The notes beneath the pieces are model-generated. The model was not told where the DNA came from, searched no databases, and saw only the letters and a program-made list of their open reading frames with translations. From Fasciola hepatica (lineage: Eukaryota > Platyhelminthes > Trematoda > Plagiorchiida > Fasciolidae), in NCBI GenBank assembly GCA_948099385.1, contig CANUEZ040000165.1, positions 322,501 to 386,500 of the forward strand: DNA of 64,000 nt, given 5' to 3'. Position 1 is the stretch's first letter. Every line of letters begins with the position of its first letter. Positions 34,590 through 46,074 of this stretch are shown here, piece after piece. The position numbers and the translations under genes are program-made.

Positions 34590-37434
34590 AACTGCACCAA
34601 TACAAAGAATTCCATACTGCATCGGTCGTCGAGCAGGCTAATCAGGACGGCGCTGCCCATTGCAGCGAGCGAGGTGGGTAGTGATAAATGGGCTATTGCT
34701 CAGAGTTCCCTCTCTTCGTCTTCTGTTTCCAACCACCTCTCTTTGACCCATCTAGCCACCCATAATACTCCCACTGACAACACGGCCGATTCTCGCAACG
34801 GTTCATTGTCAAATAATGTTGGGAATAATCCTCTGTCTGGTAACTCACAGCTTCTTAAGCCTCTCTGAAGATTGATGTCTGCTGCTTAAGTGAAACGCAC
34901 ATCCAGGATTCGAGCAGTGTGACTCAACTAACTGCTCCTGGTATCTCATCGAGTTATTTTCTGTGCACTTCAGAGGACGAAGTAGCTCGAGCTACGGGTC
35001 AACGTGGTGTAGGAATAGTCTTGACTGACAAGGCTGAGGCCACCCTCTTAGAATGGACCCCTGTTACCAGTTGTTTGTGTGCTGTGAGACTCCAAGGGTC
35101 AGTTGGCGTTCGAAAGGATAGTTGTGTTAAACGCAATTTGTTTGTGATCTCGGCGTACGCCCCAACGGACTGCAGCTCAGACTTGCTCGAAGATGAGTTC
35201 TATGATGCCCTCGCCACTCTCGTTCGCAGCAGTAAAGGTTCCGACATTGTAGTGCTAGCTGGTGACTTCAATGCACAAGTTGGCAAACTCAGTGTGTCAG
35301 AAGCCTGTTTAGGTGGGCGTTGTGCTTTACCCGCTCAGCGTACAGATAACGGGAATAGACTTCTCCAGTTTTGTGCAGACAATCGATTGTTCTTGTCTAC
35401 CACCAATTTCCGACACAGCTCGCGTCGCACAGCAACATGGCGCTCTAACTCTACAGGTACTTTGAGTCAAATTGATCATATCGCCGTAAGCTACCGGTGG
35501 CACAGTTCTGTTCAGAGCTGTAGATCTTACTGGTCCACGTACGTAGAGTCGGACCATGCATTAGTTTTAATGCGATTATCTCTCCATCTCCATGGTCACC
35601 GTCGCAAACCGCAAACCCGATTAGACGTGCAACGTTTGTGTGATCCAGACGTTTGCACCCGTTATGAGCAGAAGTTAGCACATGAGCTAGGATCTACGAC
35701 GAACAGTAATGTATATGTGCATTGGGCCCATATCAAACAGGCGATACACGTACCAGCAGGTTTTTCCTGTGGTCCTAGATCCATTGTCCATCAAAGACAC
35801 TGGATCTCGCAAGAGTCGCTGAATATAATGGAGCAAAAGCGTCAGCTTTCGAACCGTAAGGAGATGAATAAGATGCGGAGAAAGCTGCAAAGACAAGTTA
35901 CGAAAAGCCTTAAGAAGGATCGCGAACATTAGTGGGTCAAGGTAGCCGGAGAAATGGAAATAGCAGCTACTTCAGGTAACAGTCGAAGACTGCTCAGACT
36001 TATTCGTGACACCGGTGGACGGCGAACCCCGGTCAGGGGAACGATTTGCGATAGAAATCGAGAAACCTTTCATTGCAAAGAGCGAAGGCTGGACCGTCGG
36101 GGCGGATACTTCAAGGAACAGTTTAGTCGGCAGCGTACTGTTGTAGTTCCTCTTATGTCAACAACTGCGATTCCTTGGCTGGTTTCACTTGAGCCCCCCT
36201 CGGAAGTGGAATTAAAGTCATGCATTCGATCACTAAAGCGAGGGAAAGCGGCAGGTCCCGACAAACTTCCCCCAGTTCTTTTCAAACTGGGCGGAAATGT
36301 TTTGATAAAATCACCCTACCATCTTGCTCCGTGACATCTGGAACGAGGAGCGTAATCCGTTAATATGGTGCGGGTTATTAGTTGTTCCCATCTTCAAGAA
36401 GGGAATACGCAATGACTGTAGTTAACCACCGTGGGATCAGCATAATTCCGATAGTCACCAAGGTATTAGCCTCCATTCTACGGCACCGTCTTACACCGGC
36501 TCGCGAGAGGAATGCCCGCGAACAGCAGGCTGGATTTCGCCCAGGTCAAGGATGCATCGACTTGATTTGTACTCTTCGCCGACTACTTCAAACGCGTCAT
36601 ACGCACCGCCGACCGACAATAATGATTTTCTTAGACTTGAAAGGCGCCTTCGATTCAGTTGACCGGACAGCGCTTTCCAGTACTCTTCATCAAAAAGGTA
36701 TGCCCCAGAAGTTTCTGAACTTACTGAGATCATTGTATTCTCATACTTCTGGCCGCGTTAGAGTTTACGGTGAACTATCCGGTCAGTTCGAAACGACCAG
36801 TGGTTTTCGACAGGGATGTCCTATGTCTCCATTCCTGTTCAACTTCGTCATGGACGAAATAATGAAGACTGCGCTGCACAATCTTCGGGATGTAGGCGTC
36901 GAACTAGGAAATAGTGGAAAGCTGTGTGACCTAGATTACGCAGACGACGTTGTTTGCTTGTTCGAATCCACGGAACATGCTCAACGTGCACTAGATAGAC
37001 TTGGGAGAGCTGTAGCTCCATTCGGCATTCACTTCACACCTTCAAAGTGTCAAGTGATGTTACAAGACTGGACGTCAACGACTCCGAGCTTGATGCTCGA
37101 TGGAGAGGTGCTGTCAGTTGTCTACCACTTCACCTACCTCGGCAGCAGCGTGACGACGGATGGGAGCACAGTAGTAGAGGTGAGCACGCGGATATCCAAG
37201 GCTCGAGCGGCGTATGCTAGATTAAAGCACTTGTGACGTCGATCTGATATTTCACTGAAGTTAAAAGGTCGTGTATACTGTGCCGTGGTGTGTTCAGTTT
37301 TGTTGTATGGTTGCGAAAATTTAAGTTTGCGTGCGGAAAACATTCGTCGTCTTGAGGTTTTCGACCACCGATGTTTGCGCAGTATCGCTAAGATCGGGTG
37401 GAATAGCCGAGTAAACAATGCTGAGGTCACACAC
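34590..37434 (+). pseudogene. RTE-like LINE copy 2, endonuclease plus reverse transcriptase
   Basis: This copy is closely related to LINE copy 1 over the endonuclease (34919-35640), but a deletion of about 85 bp near 34863 removed the block with the catalytic Asn (FNVRTLM in copy 1). The open frame 34919-35932 ends at TAG, then resumes in the same frame (MEIAATSGNSRRLLRLIRD). A frameshift near 36340 leads to the reverse transcriptase (36382-37236), with TIMIFLDLKGAFDSVDRTAL, GFRQGCPMSPFLFNFVMDE and catalytic YADDVVCLFE. TGA at 37234-37236 (probably once Trp) is followed in frame by LKGRVYCAVVCSVLLYGCE and the FDHRCLRSIA block, typical of RTE-type C-termini. LINE similarity in this orientation ends at AATGCTGAGGTCA (about 37434). 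Confidence 0.88.
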
Positions 37435-37643
37435 ATTGATCAATCATTCTGATTCGACACAAAGCGACAACACGGTAGCCGCTGTTCGCGGTTCGCAGTC
37501 ATATCCTTCAGTGTCTCCAGCCAACTGGTAGACGGATCTTTTGGACCCGAACCACGAAGAAGTGAAGCACCTACTTTTCCTAAGTCTGCTGTACATTTCC
37601 TCATTCCTCGCTGCCACGTCATCTGTTGACCTCCACGTGGTCT
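37435..37643 (-). pseudogene. RTE-like LINE 3' end, inverted orientation (inner part)
   Basis: The minus strand encodes the conserved C-terminal tail of this LINE family: MTWQRGMRKCTADLGKVG, then WLETLKDMTANREQ, ending at TGA near 37440. It is the continuation of the piece at 43069-43250, from which it is separated by the Gypsy insertion with a GTCT duplication. Its 3' end directly abuts the plus-strand LINE copy 2. Confidence 0.8.
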
Positions 37644-37951
37644 TGTAAGGTTGATTAGACCTTACTTCGCGGTTTCCTTAGTAAACGCGTGCTTCGGTCC
37701 TTCGTACTGCGTGGACCACCTGTACGTTACTCGAATGTGCGGCACTGCACAAATATGTTAACCAGAACAGTATTCTCCACGACCCGTGAGATCGAGAAGG
37801 CGATTGGGAGAGATAGTGGTTAGCGTGTATTTGGGAGCGTGCGTGAGAGCGTGCGCAAGAGCAACGGTCAAATGGCAACCGCGCTTGGCAGTCAGCGTTC
37901 AGTCAAACAATAAACGTGGTAAAAGTATGAACGAAGATGGCAACCGCTACA
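37644..37951 (-). repeat. 3' LTR, Gypsy element 1 (308 bp)
   Basis: On the minus strand it begins TGTAGCGG and ends CCTTACA, giving TG...CA ends. It contains an extra 12-bp GTGAGAGCGTGC unit relative to the other LTR. Confidence 0.95.
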
Positions 37952-37969
37952 GGGGCCTCCTCCTAGAAG
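37952..37969 (-). promoter_or_regulatory. polypurine tract, Gypsy element 1
   Basis: The minus strand reads AGGAGGAGG shortly before the 3' LTR, in the position expected for plus-strand priming, though the last four bases are C. Confidence 0.5.
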
Positions 37970-38518
37970 TCCGACGGAGTTGGGCTTCGATCGTGATGGT
38001 AAGCCGGAATTATTGGTTGTCCAGGAACTCCTCATAGCTTGTGCGTTATATTGTTGTTGACGTTGAACGACTGCTGATGAGTTTACCGGTGCCTGCACTC
38101 TCGAGGTCCGATGTGCGTAGGTCCAACTGTGTTTTGGCGCCCACGGGTCTCATACGAATGCAAGCCGGAAAATGCCTCGTCAGGTCCATCCAAAAAGGCG
38201 TCCAGTTGCCGTCTCCAGTGCCAGGCTGACCAATCGTCCCGTTGTCCAGTGAGCGGTTGGCTCCTTGAACGTGCACGGGAGTCAGCCAGGCTACGGATGA
38301 AGCCAATGTGACTGTGTAGATCCGTCTGAGAGAGGGCAAGGCAAACTGGAACAAAATAGCGCCTGAGGGCGCCGGCGGATGTTGGACCGTAATAACAACA
38401 CACGAACGATGTTCGGTGTTGTTGTAGTCGCTAGGAGACCAGAAGAAAATGAAACCATAACTACCAATTGTAATTTCACGGGTCTCTTGTTTGGTAAATC
38501 CATGGCGAACTTCCCAAC
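37970..38518 (-). other. untranslated stretch between pol and 3' LTR
   Basis: About 550 bp contain overlapping minus-strand frames of up to 106 codons (38083-38403) with no envelope-like, transmembrane or other recognisable feature. This is longer than the equivalent gap in Gypsy element 2. Confidence 0.5.
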
Positions 38519-41500
38519 TTATTGCTTACAGTCGGTTGTAAAAATCGTCACGAAATCGGCGAAGCGAACGGGATTTCGTAGTTTGCGACCGCGACGGCTA
38601 CTTCGCGTTGCGGGTACGGTTGGAGAATCTGATGGACTAGCTGCCGAGTCCTCACTGGGCGTAATTGGGGGTGGTTCGAGTAGTAACTCGCTCGATGCGG
38701 GTGACTGAGCGGCTTGAGTAGGTGTAAATTGGCCGAGCGGCTTGCACTCAATGACGGCAGGCTTGAGACGGTCGATAGATACGGTGTCGTGTCGTCCGCT
38801 GATATCTATGACAAATGTTTTTGCCCTACGTTTTATCACCCGAAACGGGCCAGTGTATGGCGCTTGTAGTGGTGATCGAACGCCATCGAAGCGAACGGAC
38901 ACGTGAGTAGCGGTTCCTAACGCAGTTGGGACATAACTTGTAGATTGTTGTTCACGCGGCGGACTGGCCTTGAGCACTCGCATGTGCTGAGTAAGGCGCT
39001 GAGCATAGTCACCGTGGTCGAAAGTCACGGTTGGTGAGGGGGCTACCAACTCCTCAGGAAGACGAAGTGTACAGCCATATACTAGTACGGCCGGTGTTGT
39101 GTGTAATTCCTCCTTAATGGTACTACGCATGCTTAAGAGTGCTAATGGTAGTGTTTCACTCCAAAGGGGGTTACCGTTTGCTCGAAGGGCGGCTTTTAAT
39201 TGCCGGTGGAAACGCTCAACCATACAATTGGCCTGAGGGTGGTAAGCTGTCGTCTTAACGTGTTGGCAACCGAGCGTAGCGAGTAGGCTGCCGAAAGCGC
39301 CGTCAAAGTGTGGACCGCGATCGGTGGTTACTATTGCCGGGCAACCGAAATGACTAACCCAACCGGTCAGAAAAGCTTTCGCGGCCTCTTCCGAGGTGGG
39401 ACGAGGGATAGGGATGGCATGCGGCCAGCGAGTAAAACGATCCACGCATGTGGGTATGTAAACGTACCCAAGCGAAGGTGGGAGTGGTCCTACGAGGTCG
39501 ACGTGCACATGATGAAAACGTGTTTCGGGTTCTGGGAACCTGGCTAACGCTGCCTTAGTGTGCCTATGGGTCTTAACACGTTGACACTGCAGACAAGCAC
39601 GAGCCCATTGACCGACATCTCGTTTGACATTGTGCCAAACAAAACGCTCAGTTATCAGTTTCACCGAGGCAGTCACACCCGGATGAGCCAGATTATGAAG
39701 TGTCAGAAACGTAGGATAACGGTGGGCAGCAGGAACTACTGGCCTAGGGCGACCTTGTGACACATCGCACACGATGGTATTCTGGGAAGCTGGGATAGGC
39801 ACTGTGGTTAAACTCAAAGAACCGTTTTGCCGAAGTTGTTCGATGTCAGGGTCCATAGTTTGAGCCTGTGCCATTGCGTCTAAGTTGATGTTAGGCGTTT
39901 GTGATAGACTTAGTTGATATACGCGCGATAAGGCGTCTGCGACGGGATTAAGTACCCCAGAGACGTGTCGTATGTCCACAGTAAACTGTGAGACAAAGTC
40001 TGAGTGGCGAATCTCGCGTGGTGAGTATCGATCCGAAGCTGACTTCAGTGCGTAAACCAAAGGCTTGTGGTCTGTAAACACCGTGAACGAACGGCCTTCG
40101 AGTGCATGTCGAAAATGACGGATTTCCAAGTAGATGGCTAATAACTCTCTACCGAACGTGCTGTACCTTGATTCCGCGGGTTGTAGGCGCTTGGAGAAGA
40201 ATGCTAAAGGTTGCCAAGAGTCATCTACGAACTGTTGCAGTACTGCTCCAACCGCTGTGTCCGAGGCATCCGTCACTACCGAAATAGGAGCCAAAGGGTC
40301 GGGGTGTGTAAGGAGTGCTGTGTTGGCGACAGCATCTTTGACCAAGGCGAATGCGGCTTGTGCCGTGTCGGGAAACACGAACTTCCGCTTACCTCCGCGC
40401 AACAGGTCGGTGAGGGGTTGCATCATTTCCGCACAGTGAGGAATAAATCGGCGGTAGAAATTCACCAGGCCGGCAAACTGACGCAACTGGCGAAAGGATT
40501 GGGGTTCAGGGTAGTCGCGAATAGCGGAAACTTTATCTGACAGAGGGCGAATACCCGAGGATGAAATAGAATGTCCTATGAAAGTGATATCAGACCGGCC
40601 TAATTCACATTTCGCGATATTGATCGTAACGCCGTGCTGGCTAAGGCGTTCGAAAAGTGCTCGTAAGTGTGCGGTGTGCTCTTGCTCTGAAGAACTAGCC
40701 AGCAAAACATCATCCAGGTATACGTGGACATTTTCCAAACCACGAGTTGCCTCGTGCATGAACCGTTGAAAGGTCTGGGCTGCATTGCTGAGTCCAAACG
40801 GCATTCGCAGAAACTCGAACAGCCCGAAAGGTGTAGTGACGGCAGTTTTAGGGATATCGGCCTCTGCTACCGGGATCTGGTTGTACGCCCGAACCAAATC
40901 GATACGGCTGAAGACGGAGCAACCTGATAAAGACAAAGTAAGATCCTGTATATGGGGAATCGGGTATCGGTCAGGGACGGTGACTTTGTTAAGCGCTCTG
41001 TAATCACCACAGGGTCGCCAGTCGCCACTAGACTTAGGAACCATATGAAGGGGAGAAGCCCAAGGGCTACTAGAAGGGCGTATTATACCCAGTTCTAGCA
41101 TATGTTCAAATTCGGCCTGTGCAACACGAAGCTTGTCTGGCGCTAACCGACGCGGCCTACTGAACACTGGGGGTCCCTTGGTATCGATATGGTGAGTGAC
41201 ACTGGTCGTCACTGCTGGGAAAGGTCCGGCCTGCCGAAACATGGCCGGGTAGGCGGCGATGAGTTCGCCATAAGGTTGGTGTGCCGGTGGTTGAACGTAA
41301 AAGGGCGTGACGTGATTCACTCGCGAATTATGACCCGCAACAGCGAGAGTGGTCTGACGATCCACCACTCTGCGGCGCCGTGCATCAACTAACAAGTCAA
41401 AGTGCTGCAGGAAGTCAATGCCCAGAATTGGGTACGGGACGTCGGCGATGATGAATACCCAACGAAAATTACACTTTAAACCCAAGTTTAAGGTGAGCGA

Positions 41501-41758
41501 CCGCTGGCCAAACGTTGGGATGGCCGTGCCATTGGCAGCGCGTAGTGTTTGGGCCTGCGGTGTGCTATTGTCGTCTTTCGCTCGGGGGAGGACGCTCACT
41601 TCGGCACCGGTATCTACAAGGAATAGGTTATTTGAAATAATGTCCCTTACGTTCAAAAGACGACTATTGGTGTGATACCCGGCTTCGTGGGTCGCCACCA
41701 CGGGCCGGGGGTTTAGTTTCCCTGATGAGCACTGGGAAACGTACACCCTGGTTCGCAT
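38519..41758 (-). CDS. pol: Pol polyprotein of CsRn1-like Gypsy element 1
   Basis: An uninterrupted 1079-codon frame holds a complete Pol. Protease: [14 protein letters not shown], catalytic Asp at residue 49. Reverse transcriptase: [15 protein letters not shown] (Asp287), [17 protein letters not shown] and the YLDD box at 347-350. RNase [15 protein letters not shown] (Asp497), a Glu near 538 and [11 protein letters not shown] (Asp563). Integrase: HHCC zinc region ending [12 protein letters not shown], then [21 protein letters not shown] and [18 protein letters not shown], keeping the Asp-Asp-Glu triad. A GPF-type module ([13 protein letters not shown]) closes the integrase; no chromodomain is seen. 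The first Met lies upstream of the Gag stop. Translation most likely enters by -1 frameshift at 41716-41722, near residue 14 of the frame. All catalytic residues are intact, so the enzyme could be active. Confidence 0.96.
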   Translation of the reverse strand: MRTRVYVSQCSSGKLNPRPVVATHEAGYHTNSRLLNVRDIISNNLFLVDTGAEVSVLPRAKDDNSTPQAQTLRAANGTAIPTFGQRSLTLNLGLKCNFRWVFIIADVPYPILGIDFLQHFDLLVDARRRRVVDRQTTLAVAGHNSRVNHVTPFYVQPPAHQPYGELIAAYPAMFRQAGPFPAVTTSVTHHIDTKGPPVFSRPRRLAPDKLRVAQAEFEHMLELGIIRPSSSPWASPLHMVPKSSGDWRPCGDYRALNKVTVPDRYPIPHIQDLTLSLSGCSVFSRIDLVRAYNQIPVAEADIPKTAVTTPFGLFEFLRMPFGLSNAAQTFQRFMHEATRGLENVHVYLDDVLLASSSEQEHTAHLRALFERLSQHGVTINIAKCELGRSDITFIGHSISSSGIRPLSDKVSAIRDYPEPQSFRQLRQFAGLVNFYRRFIPHCAEMMQPLTDLLRGGKRKFVFPDTAQAAFALVKDAVANTALLTHPDPLAPISVVTDASDTAVGAVLQQFVDDSWQPLAFFSKRLQPAESRYSTFGRELLAIYLEIRHFRHALEGRSFTVFTDHKPLVYALKSASDRYSPREIRHSDFVSQFTVDIRHVSGVLNPVADALSRVYQLSLSQTPNINLDAMAQAQTMDPDIEQLRQNGSLSLTTVPIPASQNTIVCDVSQGRPRPVVPAAHRYPTFLTLHNLAHPGVTASVKLITERFVWHNVKRDVGQWARACLQCQRVKTHRHTKAALARFPEPETRFHHVHVDLVGPLPPSLGYVYIPTCVDRFTRWPHAIPIPRPTSEEAAKAFLTGWVSHFGCPAIVTTDRGPHFDGAFGSLLATLGCQHVKTTAYHPQANCMVERFHRQLKAALRANGNPLWSETLPLALLSMRSTIKEELHTTPAVLVYGCTLRLPEELVAPSPTVTFDHGDYAQRLTQHMRVLKASPPREQQSTSYVPTALGTATHVSVRFDGVRSPLQAPYTGPFRVIKRRAKTFVIDISGRHDTVSIDRLKPAVIECKPLGQFTPTQAAQSPASSELLLEPPPITPSEDSAASPSDSPTVPATRSSRRGRKLRNPVRFADFVTIFTTDCKQ
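41678..41722 (-). promoter_or_regulatory. candidate programmed -1 ribosomal frameshift signal (gag-pol)
   Basis: On the minus strand the heptamer GGGAAAC (41716-41722) lies as G GGA AAC in the Gag frame, immediately before the Gag stop TAA (41713-41715). After a 6-nt spacer, 41678-41709 can fold into a stem-loop: a lower 6-bp stem CCCGGC/GCCGGG, a small bulge, an upper 5-bp stem CGTGG/CCACG and a 7-nt loop. Slipping back one base at this heptamer joins Gag exactly to the Pol frame. The older element has GGGAAAT at the matching point (17326-17332). Frameshifting itself is inferred, not shown. Confidence 0.75.
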
Positions 41759-42533
41759 CGTTTGGCTCCCTCACCGAAGCGACTGTGGTATTTACAATAC
41801 CCTTCTTTTGAAGAACCGACGAAACGTCGTCGCAATGACGGACTATGGAGCCTAGGTGAGCGTGCGCGGTGCCGCTCCTGTGACCCACTTCTAACTGCTA
41901 GGCGTTGCAGGCTGGCGTCAATTCTAGACAAAACTGACGCGAGTTCGTTAGATGTTGGCAAGGCAGGCACCGTTGCGACGGAGGGCCTGGTTACTCCAGC
42001 TACAGCCGGGGTTGTATCGTGACATAATGTCATCAGCTATCGCTGCAGTTTCCTCTAGCGAGCATTTGCGCGTGGCACTTAGTAAAACTGGGATGTTGTG
42101 CGGCAAACGCTGCAGCCAAAGTTCCCTCAAGAGCGGGTCCTCGCCTATCGTCGGTCCTCTCAAGCGCTGCATCTCACGCAGCAGTTCGGAGGGCTTCCTA
42201 CTTCCAAGCTCGATGGTTTGAAGTTGTTGCATCCGTTGGTCTTGCGTTGGGGTCGTGCGGGCAATGACAGCCTCCTTTAAAGCCTCATAGCTTCGGGAAG
42301 AGATTATTACGTCCCTTACTTGCATTGTGACCTCTGGCGGGAGGCGGCCTGCTACCCACCTGAAACGGCTGGCGTCACTGGTTATACGGCAGTTTTCGAA
42401 TTCTAACTCAACCAGCGTGAACAGGAGTTCTGGATCAGCAGGCGTGAATGCCGGTATGTGCAGCGTGATCGCCCCAACGGTGGGGTCTGAGCAGGATTTC
42501 CGTTCGGCAGACATAGCGATTACTTTATGGAAT
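41713..42533 (-). pseudogene. gag: Gag of CsRn1-like Gypsy element 1 (one frameshift)
   Basis: The first part (about 42516 down to 41948) follows a plausible start at Met-Ser-Ala-Glu near 42514 and has the CsRn1 capsid-like region: FRWVAGRLPPEVTMQVRDVI, an S-Y-EALKEAVI stretch and LRELWLQRLPHNIPVLLS. The second part (42033-41713), in the +1 frame, has the CHCC zinc motif [19 protein letters not shown] and ends at TAA 41713. The two parts overlap with an apparent join near 42030, so a single-base indel there (mutation or sequencing error) probably splits an otherwise intact gag. The alternative, a real +1 shift, seems less likely because the other element's gag has no clear equivalent. The long N-terminal extension from 42652 is probably untranslated leader. 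Confidence 0.82.
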
Positions 42534-42750
42534 ACAGACGGGAAAAGAAATGAACGACCAATGGGGCGATATAGTCTTCGCGAAGAAAAATCACGACGAA
42601 TGAGACACAAAATATGTATGGACGAGAAAAGAAAAATTGTTTGGTAAACCAACCAATAAAAAAATCAAGATAGGGAAACAATAAAACACACAAAAACGTA
42701 CGCAGACGGGACCTTGAACGGTAGAAAACAAGGAAACTCACGTGACCTGA

Positions 42751-42770
42751 GGATCACGTCGGGCTCACCA
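42751..42770 (-). promoter_or_regulatory. primer binding site (tRNA-Trp), Gypsy element 1
   Basis: Two bases inside the 5' LTR the minus strand reads TGGTGAGCCCGACGTGATCC, matching the complement of the 3' end of a fly-type tRNA-Trp at 18 of 20 positions as I recall that sequence. Trp priming is a hallmark of the CsRn1 group. Confidence 0.82.
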
Positions 42771-42772
42771 AT

Positions 42773-43068
42773 TGTAAGGTTGATTAAACCTTACTTCGCG
42801 GTTTCCTTAGTAAACGCGTGCTTCGGTCCTTCGTACTGCGTGGACCACCTGCACGTTACTCGAATGTGCGGCACTGCACAAATATGTTAACCAGAACAGT
42901 ATTCTCCACGACCCGTGAGAACGAGAAGGCGATTGGGAGAGATAGTGGTTAGCGTGTATTTGGGAGCGTGCGCAAGAGCAACGGTCAAATGGCAACCGCG
43001 CTTGGCAGTCAGCGTTCAGTCAAACAATAAACGTGGTAAAAGTATGAACGAAGATGGCAACCGCTACA
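42773..43068 (-). repeat. 5' LTR, Gypsy element 1 (296 bp)
   Basis: Near-identical to 37644-37951 except for about three substitutions and a 12-bp deletion. It carries the element promoter on the minus strand. GTCT follows directly at 43069. Confidence 0.95.
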
Positions 43069-43250
43069 GTCTCTTCCACTCCCTAGGAGGAACGGAGAAT
43101 GGGACGCGATACGGTAGACGTGTGCTTGACATACGTAACACGTGCCCCAATCAACGAAGTCTACTAAACTCGATACGCTCTGACAAAACGTTCTCCGAAT
43201 TAGTACCCAATACTCGATTTCTGACCTCAGCATTGTTTACAAGAGAAAAA
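43069..43250 (-). pseudogene. RTE-like LINE 3' part, inverted orientation (outer part)
   Basis: The minus strand begins at GTAAACAATGCTGAGGTCA (about 43232-43250), the same 19-bp block at which plus-strand LINE copy 2 ends. It then reads, in shifted frames, as the NNAEVRNRVLG and LRW...HVLRM stretch of the family. It stops at the Gypsy LTR and resumes at 37643. Confidence 0.72.
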
Positions 43251-43551
43251 CGATACAGCTATGCAACAAAATCCCGGTAAACGCTTTCTCATAAATCACT
43301 ATAGCGGCTGACCCACGTCTCTCGGTCGACCCTTACACTGGGAGAGCAAAGCGTTGACCTAGACGATTTAACGTCGTGTCTACCAGTTGCTTCGGAGAAA
43401 AAAGAAGCCAAACGCAGAGCACTGTACAACAACAAACCAACAACAGAGGGAGAAGTATTCCCGACCACGACTGAGCTGAATGCGAACACAGCTCACGTTG
43501 CACTCAACAAAACCGATATAGGCCAGAACATCAAAATGAGACTAAGCTACC
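43251..43551. other. spacer between LINE fragment and polyubiquitin 3' end
   Basis: No coding similarity was seen. The polyubiquitin transcript should end here, just past the polyadenylation signal. Confidence 0.4.
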
Positions 43552-43557
43552 TTTATT
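43552..43557 (-). terminator. polyadenylation signal AATAAA of polyubiquitin
   Basis: A canonical AATAAA on the minus strand lies 47 nt past the ubiquitin stop codon. A T-rich stretch surrounds it. Confidence 0.75.
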
Positions 43558-43604
43558 CTGGAAAATAAATCAAAACGAAAAGTTGTTTGAAGAATGTTTC
43601 ATAA

Positions 43605-44564
<960 letters not shown>

Positions 44565-44574
44565 TCACCTCTGC

Positions 44575-44680
44575 TTCGCGTTTTATTCAGTCCGATTGTC
44601 GAACCAAACGCTTATTGGTTGACGTGTCTGTATGCGGACCGGGCGGTCTACCCGTCAACCGAACATGATGTGATTGGTTG
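44575..44680 (-). promoter_or_regulatory. candidate polyubiquitin core promoter
   Basis: On the minus strand, two CCAAT boxes (44614-44618 and 44673-44677) precede a TATA-like GAATAAAAC (about 44579-44587), which is about 60 nt before the ATG. Spacing is plausible for a short 5' leader. No expression evidence is available. Confidence 0.45.
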
Positions 44681-46074
44681 TGTTGTGGACTGCTTGTCCT
44701 TTGGTTCTGTTTTGGTTGGTTGATGTTTTTTGATAATCGCTGCTCATGACCTTGAGATCGGTCGATGGCTTTAGCTATCGAGTATGGATTGACCGCCGAT
44801 CGATATTTCGGCCCATGTGAATGCGTTCGTGTAGGTACTGCTGTGCGTCGAGTGCCGCAGGCTTGGGCCTGACTTTTTGTGTGCGTTCGTATAGCTGGTC
44901 TTATGGGGCCATTGTGGCTGTTGTGGCGGTGTTTCTATGGTCGACCAACGTGCGTACATTCTGTAGTGGAAAATTGGCGGGCGTTTTCCGCATCGAAAAG
45001 TCCGGATATGCCTGCGTGTATGGGAATTATCTTAACCGCCAACGTGCCCTAACTTTCCTTCCCCAATGTGTCCGCGGAATCGAAATGAGATGAGATTAGA
45101 ACACTAGCATCTAAGGGAGCCCCTTATAAATATTTTTCGTTTCGTGTCAGCGATTTTTTGGTTGCCCGTGTAGCACTCATGTAATTGAAATAGTTCGCGT
45201 TTCAGTCTAGAACAAAGTTGCTTACCACTGAAGAGGTAATCAAGGGAAATGTATTTCCCCTCCGTAATGGTGGATATTTCCCGTCAGAACTACATTGGGG
45301 TTAATGAACATCGTAACCGTGTTGATAAATGGGAACGACTTAAACGTTTTTGATTGACTAACAAAAAATTTTGGTGTTGAAGTGCAGTGGCCTGGATCGC
45401 ACATGATTTACAATCCCTATGATGACCTTTATCACGGCTGAGCCGAGAACGGCTGTTATGACCGATAAACTAAACGGTTGTTCATTCGCTTCTCTAAGAC
45501 AGTGTCCACTGGGTTGGCTTCGTAACAGGAAGGTAAACCTTGGGCCGGGCCAGTAAAGTGGAAGAGGTCACTTGTACGCAATTCGATAGCCGCGGTTCAC
45601 TGTGACCAACACTCAATGAACTCCGTGAGCAGAGTTTGAGAAAATAAAATAATGCGTTTGTGGTTGATTCATCGATTTTGAAGACTACCGATACGGATTG
45701 ACGGGAAAAAGTGATGGTTGGGGCGGGTGTAATGGGGTATGCGTGTTTGTGGGTTCATGTATGCTCGTGTGCGCGAACTATAACGCACGCGGACAGCGCG
45801 AGTATGTATTCCCAAGAAAACAATCTGATGCTTAAACGTGAATGGGTGCGGTGACCTAACATTGAGTAACGCGACTGCATTGATAACGTGGACGGAGTTG
45901 TAAGATGAACGATGAACACAAGAAAGGTGTGTTGTGGTGTGCTATTCGCTAATATTGGAGGGGTCTTAGAAAACCTACCAATAATGATTTGGGTGTGTCA
46001 GTTGGAGAAAGATACACTGGCCCCTTGGAGCAGTGGAATGAATACATGATATCACGTCAGTATAAACGTAACTA
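44681..46074. other. intergenic; contains a diverged direct repeat partner at 45582-45720
   Basis: No coding region is recognised. About 45582-45720 resembles 46283-46430 (GCGGTTCACTGTGA / GCTGGTTGTGATAA, TGAACTCCGTGA, CGGATTG), so the MITE lies between two old direct repeats. Confidence 0.45.

Larger units (their letters stand above)
37644..43068 (-). mobile_element. CsRn1-like Ty3/Gypsy retrotransposon 1, young and nearly intact
   Basis: The element is complete: LTRs at 37644-37951 and 42773-43068, tRNA-Trp-like primer binding site, gag, a 1079-codon pol in -1 frame, a purine tract, and a 4-bp target duplication GTCT (37640-37643 and 43069-43072). The LTRs differ by about three substitutions and one 12-bp indel in 296 aligned bases, implying recent insertion. 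The CHCC Gag motif, Trp primer and 4-bp duplication all match the CsRn1 group. It sits inside a minus-strand LINE 3' fragment, about 540 bp downstream of the polyubiquitin gene and in the same transcriptional direction. Confidence 0.95.

Noticed and set aside
37970..38518. Envelope-like third reading frame in Gypsy element 1
   Set aside because: The overlapping frames have no signal peptide, membrane span pattern or conserved motif, and the older element has nothing comparable.
34590..43250. Twin priming as the cause of the LINE inversion
   Set aside because: Twin priming inverts the 5' part and keeps the 3' part next to the tail. Here the 3' part is inverted and its end abuts the body.
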